NCBI GenBank assembly: GCA_938021685.1
Contig: CALIFM010000219.1
Span: 1-6,285 of the forward strand
DNA length: 6,285 nt
DNA from: an uncultured Gammaproteobacteria bacterium
Lineage (GTDB): Bacteria > Pseudomonadota > Gammaproteobacteria > Arenicellales > Poriferihabitantaceae
Direction of reading: 5' to 3'
The translations under genes and the position numbers were made by a program. Positions 1-5,394 of this stretch are shown here, in pieces (position 1 is the first letter of the stretch; each line of letters opens with the position of its first letter). The notes under the pieces were generated by a model. That model was not told where the DNA came from, did no database searches, and was given only the letters and a program-made list of their open reading frames with translations.

Positions 1-60
1 TGTCACTTTTATTAAACATGGCTTTGGTCGGTAAAATTGGAGAAAATTGTTAGCTTGAGT

Positions 61-102
61 GTAGCGCCGCTTCGACAAAAAAATACAGCACAAATGCGCT
101 AC
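61..102. repeat. 42-bp element with 7-bp terminal inverted repeats
   Basis: GTAGCGC at 61-67 is the exact reverse complement of GCGCTAC at 96-102, separated by 28 bases that contain the terminator's other arm and its T-run. The right arm can pair either with the far arm or with the nearer terminator arm. The right part (86-102) also matches the hairpin in the pyrG leader (2714-2732). This could be one copy of a dispersed palindromic intergenic repeat; with two related copies in view that remains an inference. Confidence 0.4.
77..102 (-). terminator. Rho-independent terminator after kdsA
   Basis: Read on the minus strand, the arm GTAGCGC (102-96), loop ATTT (95-92) and arm GTGCTGT (91-85) form a 7-bp stem that includes three G-U pairs. 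After one A comes a run of seven T (83-77). It lies about 110 bases past the kdsA stop and is the only stem plus U-tract seen after the minus-strand cluster, so it probably ends the accA-tilS-pyrG-kdsA transcript. The stem is weak because of its wobble pairs, so readthrough is possible. Confidence 0.6.
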
Positions 103-173
103 TTACTTAACTGTTAGCACCCTAGTTTATTCTAAGGACGGCCTTATTACTGGGTGCAGATTGCTAATGTTAT

Positions 174-194
174 GGCGCCAATCAATATAGCGCC
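174..194 (-). other. GC-rich hairpin just past kdsA stop
   Basis: GGCGC (174-178) and GCGCC (190-194) are perfect inverted repeats around an 11-base AT-rich loop, 20 bases beyond the kdsA stop codon. No T-run follows on the minus strand, so I do not call it a terminator. It could stabilise the 3' end of the kdsA message or be chance. Confidence 0.3.
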
Positions 195-214
195 TTAGTT
201 TCTTAGCTAATAAA

Positions 215-1033
215 TCAAATTGCCTGATGAATGGATAACAATTTTTGCAACAGTGCTTCCATCTTGTCCAGCGGCCAAGCATTGGCACCATCGCTCCAAG
301 CGTTTGCTGGGTCAGGGTGGCTTTCCATAAACAAGCCGTCTACGCCCACAGCCACCGCTGCACGCGACAACACCGGCACAAATTCACGCTGTCCACCCGA
401 TTTACCATCACCCGCTCCCGGCAACTGCACCGAGTGGGTCGCATCAAACACTACGGGGCAGCCAGTCTGCTCACGCATGATATCCAAGTTGCGCATGTCT
501 ACCACTAAGTTGTTATAACCAAAGCTATTACCACGTTCACACACAGCAATATGCGCATCTGGGTTAGTCGCCTTAGCCTTGCCCACTACGTGCGCCATTT
601 CAGGGCCAGATAAAAACTGCCCTTTTTTAATATTGGTTGGTCGACCAGATTGAGCCACTGCTTCAATTAAGTCCGTCTGACGACATAAAAATGCCGGCGT
701 TTGTAGCACATCGACGACTTCACTGGCAGCATACACATCTTCCACACTGTGCACATCGGTCAACACCGGACAGCCTACTTGCTCGCGCACCTTTTGCAAA
801 ATTTGCAGCCCTTCATCACGGCCTGGGCCGCGCTGTGAATTAATCGAAGTACGATTGGCTTTGTCAAACGATGATTTGTACACAAACGGAATGCCCAAAC
901 GCATAGTGATGTCAGTGAGCTTTTGCGCTGTTTGTAACGCTAAGTCTTGCGACTCAATCACACACGGACCAGCGATGAGAAAAAACGGTTGACCCGCACC
1001 AATATCGAAATTGAAAAACTTTTTATTAGCCAT
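215..1033 (-). CDS. kdsA: 3-deoxy-8-phosphooctulonate synthase (KDO-8-P synthase), metal-dependent type
   Basis: This cytoplasmic enzyme condenses phosphoenolpyruvate with arabinose-5-phosphate to give Kdo-8-phosphate, the precursor of the Kdo of the lipopolysaccharide core. The 272-residue protein is one TIM-barrel aldolase of the DAHP-synthetase family, close to the usual 270-285. Visible family motifs are AGPCVIES (21-28), KSSFDKANR (53-61), RGPG (68-71), CRQTDL (117-122), ERGNSFGYNNLVVDM (166-180), DATHSVQLPG (197-206) and ESHPDP (237-242). C24, H200, E237 and D248 sit at the positions of the four metal ligands known from Aquifex aeolicus KdsA (C11, H185, E222, D233). The E. coli-type enzyme has Asn at the Cys position, so this is a class II, metal-dependent form. 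The ATG at 1033 is the only sensible start and has no clear Shine-Dalgarno. The pyrG stop lies only 21 bp upstream, so the two are surely cotranscribed. Confidence 0.96.
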   Translation of the reverse strand: MANKKFFNFDIGAGQPFFLIAGPCVIESQDLALQTAQKLTDITMRLGIPFVYKSSFDKANRTSINSQRGPGRDEGLQILQKVREQVGCPVLTDVHSVEDVYAASEVVDVLQTPAFLCRQTDLIEAVAQSGRPTNIKKGQFLSGPEMAHVVGKAKATNPDAHIAVCERGNSFGYNNLVVDMRNLDIMREQTGCPVVFDATHSVQLPGAGDGKSGGQREFVPVLSRAAVAVGVDGLFMESHPDPANAWSDGANAWPLDKMEALLQKLLSIHQAI

Positions 1034-1054
1034 GGTTATATAACTATCTGGGCG

Positions 1055-2686
1055 CTAAGCGCTGTCCTTTAATTTGCGCGCTGTGGCTACGTAATCAGTG
1101 AACAAAGGATGGCCATCGCGCGGCGAGGAAGTAAATTCAGGGTGAAACTGGCAGCCGATAAACCACGGGTGCTCGGGCAACTCAATCATCTCAGCCAAGC
1201 CGTGTTTAGACTTACCAGAAAATTGCAGACCATGCTGTTGCAAAGATTCGAGGTAATTGTTATTAAATTCATAACGGTGGCGATGTCGATCAAAGATCAC
1301 GTCTTGACCATAAATTGCACGCACTTTGCTGCCCTTCGCCAGTTCACAAGCCTGCCCACCAAGGCGCATGGTACCGCCTAAATCGGAATCTTCGTCACGG
1401 TATTGTTTGGCACCTTCGTCATCAGTCCATTCGCTGATCAACCCCACCACAGGGTGCTTAGTTTTTGGTGCAAACTCAGTGCTATTAGCACCATCAAGGC
1501 CAGCCACATGGCGCGCATAATCAATGATCGCCACCTGCATACCAAGACAAATACCTAAGTACGGAATATTATTCTCACGCGCATACTTGGCGGCGGCCAC
1601 CTTACCCTCAGTGCCGCGCTCTCCAAAACCGCCCGGTACCAAAATAGCGTCCACACCCGCAAAGGCTTTGGCTTCTTTGCCGATCACATTTTCGGCATTA
1701 ACATAGTTCACATTTACCTTGGTTAAGGTATGAATGCCTGCATGGCTTAAAGCCTCTGATAAAGACTTATACGATTCCTTCAACTCCACGTACTTACCCA
1801 CCATCGCGATAGTGATACTACCCGTGGGGTTTTCTCCGTTATGCACCACTTTATCCCACTCGCTTAAATCTGGCGGCGGCACATCAAGTTGTAGATGCTT
1901 CACGACAATATCATCAAGGCCTTGCTCATGATAGATACGCGGCACTTTATAAATATTATCTACGTCATATGCCGAAATAACCGCCTTGGGCGACACATTG
2001 GTAAACAGTGCGATTTTTTCGCGCGCATCATCTGGGATCGGCTTTTCGGCACGGCAAAACAACACATCTGGTTGAATACCGATGGAACGCATCTCTTTAA
2101 CTGAGTGCTGCGTTGGCTTAGTTTTAATCTCGCCATCAGCCACAGTAATAGTAGGCACTAAAGTCAGGTGCATGTACAAAGTATTTTCAATGCCATGGTC
2201 CACACGCATTTGACGAATCGCTTCTAAAAACGGTAAGGATTCAATATCACCCACTGTGCCGCCAATCTCCACTAGCGCGACATCCATGCCTTCAGATGCC
2301 TCATGGATCCACGTCTTCATCTGGTCGGTAATATGGGGAATCACCTGCACTGTGCCGCCTAAATAATCACCCTTTCGTTCGTGACTAATGACCTTTTCGT
2401 ATACTTGTCCAGTGGTGAAATTATTACCCTTCTTCATCGGCGTGCGAATAAAGCGCTCGTAGTGCCCCAGATCTAAGTCAGTTTCTGCGCCGTCTTCAGT
2501 CACAAACACTTCACCGTGTTGCAGCGGGCTCATGGTACCAGGGTCTACGTTGATGTAGGGATCTAGCTTCATCATATTGACCTTCAAGCCGCGCGCTTCT
2601 AGCAGCGCTGCCAAAGAAGCCGCCGACAAGCCTTTGCCCAAAGAAGAAACTACGCCGCCCGTGATGAAAATATACTTGGTCGCCAA
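1055..2686 (-). CDS. pyrG: CTP synthase (glutamine-hydrolysing)
   Basis: It converts UTP, ATP and glutamine into CTP, the last step of pyrimidine nucleotide synthesis, in the cytoplasm. At 543 residues it matches the family (E. coli 545). The N-terminal synthetase domain (about 1-267) shows the P-loop GGVVSSLGKG (10-19), Mg-binding region with D73 and E141, and the UTP-binding stretch around TKPTQHS (189-195). The C-terminal class I glutamine amidotransferase domain (about 290-537) has oxyanion GGFGERG (352-358), nucleophile C380 in GICLGMQ, and H515/E517 in FHPEF, so the triad is complete. The start is TTG: the reading frame has no ATG or GTG between it and an upstream in-frame stop, and MATKYIFITGG is the canonical N-terminus. 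A GGA at 2697-2695 sits 8 bases before it. The gene follows tilS after 149 bp and so may have its own promoter; kdsA is 21 bp downstream. Confidence 0.98.
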   Translation of the reverse strand: MATKYIFITGGVVSSLGKGLSAASLAALLEARGLKVNMMKLDPYINVDPGTMSPLQHGEVFVTEDGAETDLDLGHYERFIRTPMKKGNNFTTGQVYEKVISHERKGDYLGGTVQVIPHITDQMKTWIHEASEGMDVALVEIGGTVGDIESLPFLEAIRQMRVDHGIENTLYMHLTLVPTITVADGEIKTKPTQHSVKEMRSIGIQPDVLFCRAEKPIPDDAREKIALFTNVSPKAVISAYDVDNIYKVPRIYHEQGLDDIVVKHLQLDVPPPDLSEWDKVVHNGENPTGSITIAMVGKYVELKESYKSLSEALSHAGIHTLTKVNVNYVNAENVIGKEAKAFAGVDAILVPGGFGERGTEGKVAAAKYARENNIPYLGICLGMQVAIIDYARHVAGLDGANSTEFAPKTKHPVVGLISEWTDDEGAKQYRDEDSDLGGTMRLGGQACELAKGSKVRAIYGQDVIFDRHRHRYEFNNNYLESLQQHGLQFSGKSKHGLAEMIELPEHPWFIGCQFHPEFTSSPRDGHPLFTDYVATARKLKDSA

Positions 2687-2693
2687 TTTTATT

Positions 2694-2697
2694 ATCC
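2694..2697 (-). promoter_or_regulatory. Weak ribosome binding site for pyrG TTG start
   Basis: On the minus strand GGAT lies with its GGA 8 bases upstream of the TTG. It is a minimal Shine-Dalgarno. Together with the rare TTG codon this suggests modest translation initiation. The similar string GGATAATAA also precedes the tilS GTG start. Confidence 0.45.
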
Positions 2698-2713
2698 GAC
2701 AAGAGTGAATTTG

Positions 2714-2730
2714 AGCACAAATGCTGTGCT
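2714..2730 (-). promoter_or_regulatory. Hairpin in the pyrG leader
   Basis: AGCACA (2714-2719) and TGTGCT (2725-2730) form a perfect 6-bp inverted repeat with a 5-base loop, 27 bases before the pyrG start. On the minus strand it is followed by CAAATTCACTC, which is not a U-tract, so it is not a convincing terminator of tilS. If the promoter at 2745-2773 is real, it lies within the 5' leader of the pyrG message. Its sequence is nearly the same as the hairpin of the terminator after kdsA. Confidence 0.4.
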
Positions 2731-2744
2731 ACAGACGGGAGATA

Positions 2745-2773
2745 AGACTACCAAACCCAAGATGACTTCTCAA
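2745..2773 (-). promoter_or_regulatory. Candidate sigma70 promoter for pyrG-kdsA
   Basis: On the minus strand TTGAGA (2773-2768, five of six to the -35 consensus) is followed after 17 bases by TAGTCT (2750-2745, three of six to the -10 consensus), preceded by TGG as an extended -10. Transcription would start near 2738, giving a leader of about 50 bases that contains the hairpin at 2714-2730. The 149-bp gap after tilS, in an otherwise tight cluster, supports an internal promoter here, but the -10 match is weak. Confidence 0.3.
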
Positions 2774-2835
2774 TTGAAATCGGCAATTAAGTTAGTTTGC
2801 AACCCCAAATAACGCACCAAAGCTAAGCAACTTGA

Positions 2836-4230
2836 TTACGAACTTTGCTCAAGGCTAAATACCACCTGCTCTCCTTGATGATTAAATAAGACTGGCGCAA
2901 GCTGACCTAAGCTGCCTGACCAGACAATATTCCCATCAAATTTAATCAACGGCAGTCGCTCACGCAGCCAGGGTGCGACGCGCGCATCTTGCAGGCATTT
3001 TTTATACGCCTGAGAGTGCACTCGCCCGGGCTGATAAACACGTTCACCTCCAGCTCGCCAAGCTACATACACCGTGTCACTCGCCGCTAATTGCACACTC
3101 ATCTCAAGAGCTTGCTTAGTAGTCGTTGCTGGTGTTTCCAAGTCAGCGCATAGCTGCAAAGCTAAGTTCGGCAAGGCCAGCGGTGCCTGTAAATCCCAAT
3201 TTAGCTCCTCAATCGGTACTTTCTCATAAACCGACAACAAGTGCAGACGTTGGTCGTAATATTGCAACTCGATATCTTCATGCTGCAATACAGGGTGGCT
3301 ATCGTTATCACTCAGCTCTCTTACTTGCCGCAGCCATTCATACAATTGGCTGCGCACCAGCGGATACCTGCAATGCGGGAGTAACCATACATCAATCGCA
3401 TTATGAATACGTTCGGATGACAAAGCTTGCAGAGCCGGCCAACTTAGCGGTGGAGCCAAGTCCAGCGCGCTGGCGTACTCAGGAAAATAGGCTTTTTGCA
3501 AATCGATCTTGCCCAAATCTTGCAACAGCTGCCATGCGTCTGCGGCTTTAGTGGCGCTGCGCGCCAGTCCTTGCTCAGCCTGCGGCCAACGCTTTTTTAG
3601 CACCGGCAACACTTCACGACGCAAGTAATTACGGTCAAATCGGGTATCCGCATTAGATTCATCCTCCACCCACTCCAAACCCTGCTGCTGAGCATACTTT
3701 TCAATTTGCGAACGTGAATAGCTTAACAAGGGGCGCGCTATATTTAGACCATTCATCTGGTTCGTCGCTGCCATGCCGGCCACACCGCGCGCCCCAGCAC
3801 CGTTGACTGCACGATGCAGCAACGTTTCAGCTTGATCAGTTTGATGATGCGCCGTTAACAACACGTCATTTGCTGTGACGTGTTTGGCAAAAAACTGCTG
3901 CCGCGCTACACGCGCCATCGCTTCTAAATTAGGCGTATCATTTGATAATTCAGCTTGCTCGCTAAGACACTGCACCCCAAGCGAATCACACTGAGCATGA
4001 CAAAATGATTGCCATGCAGCAGCATTCGATGACAGACCGTGATTTAGGTGTAGTGCTTTGAGCGTAAGCCCTTGAGATTTAGTGTAAGTGTCCAGCAAAT
4101 GCAGCAACACTTGTGAATCACAGCCACCACTATAGGCGAGGTAAAGCGTTGTACTTTTGCTTAACGACGGCAATAACGCCGTAAGCTGCGACGCAAACTG
4201 CTGCTGATTCAGCGAGCTAAGCGCCACCAC
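2836..4230 (-). CDS. tilS: tRNA(Ile)-lysidine synthase
   Basis: It uses ATP to attach lysine to the C34 wobble base of tRNA-Ile(CAU), forming lysidine, so the tRNA reads AUA and is charged with isoleucine; the gene is normally essential. The 464-residue protein is slightly longer than E. coli TilS (432). The N-terminal PP-loop domain (about 25-215) has SGGCDS (34-39), LNHGLS (62-67), HHQTDQAETLLHRAVNGAGA (128-147) and DESNADTRFDRNYLRREVLP (190-209). A middle helical substrate-binding domain (about 255-335) and the C-terminal TilS domain (about 385-460, with WRAGGERV and PWLRERLPLI) follow. E. coli has DDQCET where this has TDQAET (131-136), so the first Asp is replaced. The start is one of two tandem GTG codons at 4230-4225, with GGA 7 bases upstream of the first; the nearby ATG at 4232 is out of frame and stops after seven codons. 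It follows the accA stop by 14 bp, suggesting coupling. Confidence 0.95.
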   Translation of the reverse strand: MVALSSLNQQQFASQLTALLPSLSKSTTLYLAYSGGCDSQVLLHLLDTYTKSQGLTLKALHLNHGLSSNAAAWQSFCHAQCDSLGVQCLSEQAELSNDTPNLEAMARVARQQFFAKHVTANDVLLTAHHQTDQAETLLHRAVNGAGARGVAGMAATNQMNGLNIARPLLSYSRSQIEKYAQQQGLEWVEDESNADTRFDRNYLRREVLPVLKKRWPQAEQGLARSATKAADAWQLLQDLGKIDLQKAYFPEYASALDLAPPLSWPALQALSSERIHNAIDVWLLPHCRYPLVRSQLYEWLRQVRELSDNDSHPVLQHEDIELQYYDQRLHLLSVYEKVPIEELNWDLQAPLALPNLALQLCADLETPATTTKQALEMSVQLAASDTVYVAWRAGGERVYQPGRVHSQAYKKCLQDARVAPWLRERLPLIKFDGNIVWSGSLGQLAPVLFNHQGEQVVFSLEQSS

Positions 4231-4237
4231 ATTATTA

Positions 4238-4240
4238 TCC
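4238..4240 (-). promoter_or_regulatory. Shine-Dalgarno core deciding the tilS GTG start
   Basis: GGA on the minus strand lies 7 bases before the first of two GTG codons and only four bases after the accA stop codon. It favours the outer GTG at 4230 over the second at 4227, though the choice changes the protein by one residue only. Its place right behind the accA stop fits reinitiation by ribosomes finishing accA. Confidence 0.45.
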
Positions 4241-4244
4241 AGAA

Positions 4245-5213
4245 TCAGCCAGAAAACTGGCCGAAAGAAGTTAAACGCTTGTAGCGCGCATCCAGCAAGT
4301 CTGACAAAGCAATTGCATCTAAACGATCAAGTTGCGACTTTAAGCTGCTGCGCAACGCATCAGCAACCGGCTTAAAATCACGGTGCACTCCACCCAATGG
4401 CTCACCAATAATTTCATCAACCAAGTTATGCTCAGCTAAATGGCGCGTGGTCACGCCCATCGCTTCAGCCGCCTCTTTGGCTTTATCAGCGCTTTTCCAC
4501 AAAATAGCGGCGCAGCCCTCTGGCGAAATGACCGAATAAGTGGAAAACTCTAGCATGATTAAATAATCACACACACCAATCGCCAATGCACCGCCCGAGC
4601 CACCCTCACCAATCACGGTAGAGATGATAGGGGTTTTAAGCTCACTGAGTTTTTCCAAGCAAAAAGCGATCGCCTCAGCCTGACCGCGCTCTTCAGCCCC
4701 GACCCCAGGATAAGCCCCCGGCGTATCAATAAAGGTAAGTAGTGGCAGCTTAAAGCGCTCAGCCATGTCCATAATGCGCTGCGCCTTACGGTAGCCCTCT
4801 GGACGCGGCATACCCCAATTGCGGTGGTTTCGTTCTTTAGCATCGCGCCCTTTTTGATGACCAATCACCGCAACAGCAGTGCCTTCAAAGCGGCCAATGC
4901 CCGCCACAATTGCTGGGTCATCGGAATAATGTCGGTCGCCATGTAACTCTTGAAAGTCCGTAATTAACGCTTCAATATAGTCCAGTGTGTACGGTCGGTC
5001 AGGATGGCGTGCAATTTGAGTAATCTCCGCGGCATTCAAGCGTGAAAAAATCTCCTGTGTTTTTTCTTTACACTTGGCTTTGAGTTTGGCAATTTCAGCC
5101 GAAAAGTCGACCCCATCGTCACTTTTAGAACTGACCCGCTCGAGCTCCTCGATTTTCTCTTCAAGCTCAGCGATGGGTTTTTCAAATTCTAGATGATCGT
5201 AAATCATAGCCAT
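4245..5213 (-). CDS. accA: Acetyl-CoA carboxylase carboxyltransferase, alpha subunit
   Basis: With AccD it forms the carboxyltransferase that moves the carboxyl group from biotin-BCCP to acetyl-CoA, giving malonyl-CoA for fatty acid synthesis. The 322 residues match the family (E. coli 319). The N-terminal helical part (about 4-60, with a charged, coiled-coil-like LEEKIEELERV) is followed by a crotonase-like carboxyltransferase fold: RHPDRPYTLDYI (69-80), GHQKGRDAKE (118-127), GMPRPEGYRKA (134-144), FIDTPGAYPGVGAEERGQ (161-178), VIGEGGSGGALAIGV (200-214) and STYSVISPEGCAAILWKSADKA (224-245). The GG pair in GEGGSGGA is the usual oxyanion-hole region. Two in-frame ATGs (codons 1 and 3) are possible; neither has a clear Shine-Dalgarno, and MIYDHLEF from the second aligns well with relatives. 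It heads the minus-strand cluster, divergent from the gene at 5395; in E. coli dnaE precedes accA, here it does not. Confidence 0.97.
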   Translation of the reverse strand: MAMIYDHLEFEKPIAELEEKIEELERVSSKSDDGVDFSAEIAKLKAKCKEKTQEIFSRLNAAEITQIARHPDRPYTLDYIEALITDFQELHGDRHYSDDPAIVAGIGRFEGTAVAVIGHQKGRDAKERNHRNWGMPRPEGYRKAQRIMDMAERFKLPLLTFIDTPGAYPGVGAEERGQAEAIAFCLEKLSELKTPIISTVIGEGGSGGALAIGVCDYLIMLEFSTYSVISPEGCAAILWKSADKAKEAAEAMGVTTRHLAEHNLVDEIIGEPLGGVHRDFKPVADALRSSLKSQLDRLDAIALSDLLDARYKRLTSFGQFSG

Positions 5214-5330
5214 GCAGTTTTACTGTACACACTTTATTTATAATGGATTTAATTTTACCTCAGATGATTATCTAATGGGGTCAATTTACATTTAATCTAG
5301 CCTTAATTAACAACACTCATCGCCGGCATA

Positions 5331-5349
5331 GCGCAGCAAAAATCTGTGC
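5331..5349. promoter_or_regulatory. Dyad over the -35 region of the plus-strand gene
   Basis: GCGCAG (5331-5336) and CTGTGC (5344-5349) pair over six positions with one G-U, around a 7-base AT-rich loop. Outside it ATAGC (5328-5332) and GCTAT (5355-5359) are also inverted. The dyad occupies the place of the -35 box and spacer of the promoter at 5354-5362, where a repressor or activator would bind. No known operator consensus was recognised. Confidence 0.25.
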
Positions 5350-5353
5350 AAAA

Positions 5354-5362
5354 TGCTATATT
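5354..5362 (+). promoter_or_regulatory. Extended -10 promoter for the PP-loop gene
   Basis: TGCTATATT matches the extended -10 pattern TGnTATAAT with one mismatch. No good -35 lies 16-18 bases upstream, which extended -10 promoters can tolerate. Transcription would start near 5368-5370, giving a short leader of about 25 bases, rich in T, before the ATG at 5395. If this is the promoter, the alternative in-frame ATG at 5353 cannot be the start. Confidence 0.4.
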
Positions 5363-5394
5363 CGCGCCTGCTTTTTTTAAATGACCAAACACAA

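Larger units (their letters stand above)
1..214. other. Intergenic region downstream of kdsA
   Basis: No gene can be supported here. All three plus frames meet a stop within the first 53 bases, so the tail of a plus-strand (convergent) gene could end at 13-15, 31-33 or 51-53 but cannot be recognised. On the minus strand an ATG at 19-17 opens only six visible codons (MFNKSD) without a Shine-Dalgarno sequence. In many gammaproteobacteria eno follows kdsA; nothing resembling the enolase N-terminus is visible. The region contains a terminator (77-102), a larger inverted repeat overlapping it (61-67 with 96-102), a weaker hairpin (120-125 with 132-137) and a GC-rich inverted repeat just after kdsA (174-178 with 190-194). 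Confidence 0.6.
5214..5394. other. Divergent intergenic region between accA and the PP-loop gene
   Basis: This 181-bp AT-rich spacer must hold promoters for both directions. For the plus-strand gene an extended -10 is visible at 5354-5362. For accA, TATAAA on the minus strand (5242-5237) is a possible -10, but no good -35 lies 16-18 bases upstream of it. TTGACC on the minus strand (5284-5279) is -35-like, yet the nearest -10-like TAAAAT is 21 bases on. Other structure: near-palindrome AGATGATTATCT (5262-5273), TTAATTAA (5303-5310), and a hairpin at 5331-5349. Confidence 0.5.

Noticed and set aside
1..19. Minus-strand ATG (MFNKSD...) running off the left edge
   Set aside because: Six codons, no ribosome binding site and no family match; it cannot be told from chance.
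231..843. Several plus-strand open frames opposite kdsA
   Set aside because: They are antisense shadows of kdsA, without conserved features or start signals.
1035..1044. Perfect 10-bp palindrome GTTATATAAC just before the kdsA ATG
   Set aside because: It is AT-rich and too short for a stable RNA hairpin; with no known operator match it is probably chance.
1052..1062. GCGCTAAGCGC inverted repeat across the pyrG stop codon
   Set aside because: The single-base centre leaves at most a 3-bp RNA stem, there is no T-run, and kdsA follows immediately, so it is not a terminator.
2511..2720. 69-codon minus-strand frame starting in the pyrG leader
   Set aside because: Most of it overlaps the conserved pyrG P-loop region in another frame; the pyrG reading is decisive. 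A leader-peptide role was considered, but it runs far into pyrG and shows no attenuator logic.
3126..3551. 141-codon open frame on the plus strand, opposite tilS
   Set aside because: It lies wholly inside the well-supported tilS gene, has no recognisable motif or ribosome binding site, and has low-complexity alanine/proline/arginine-rich shadow composition.
5239..5244. Perfect TATAAT on the plus strand near accA
   Set aside because: No -35-like hexamer at 16-18 bases upstream, and it would give a leader of about 145 bases to the plus-strand gene; the extended -10 at 5354 is better placed.
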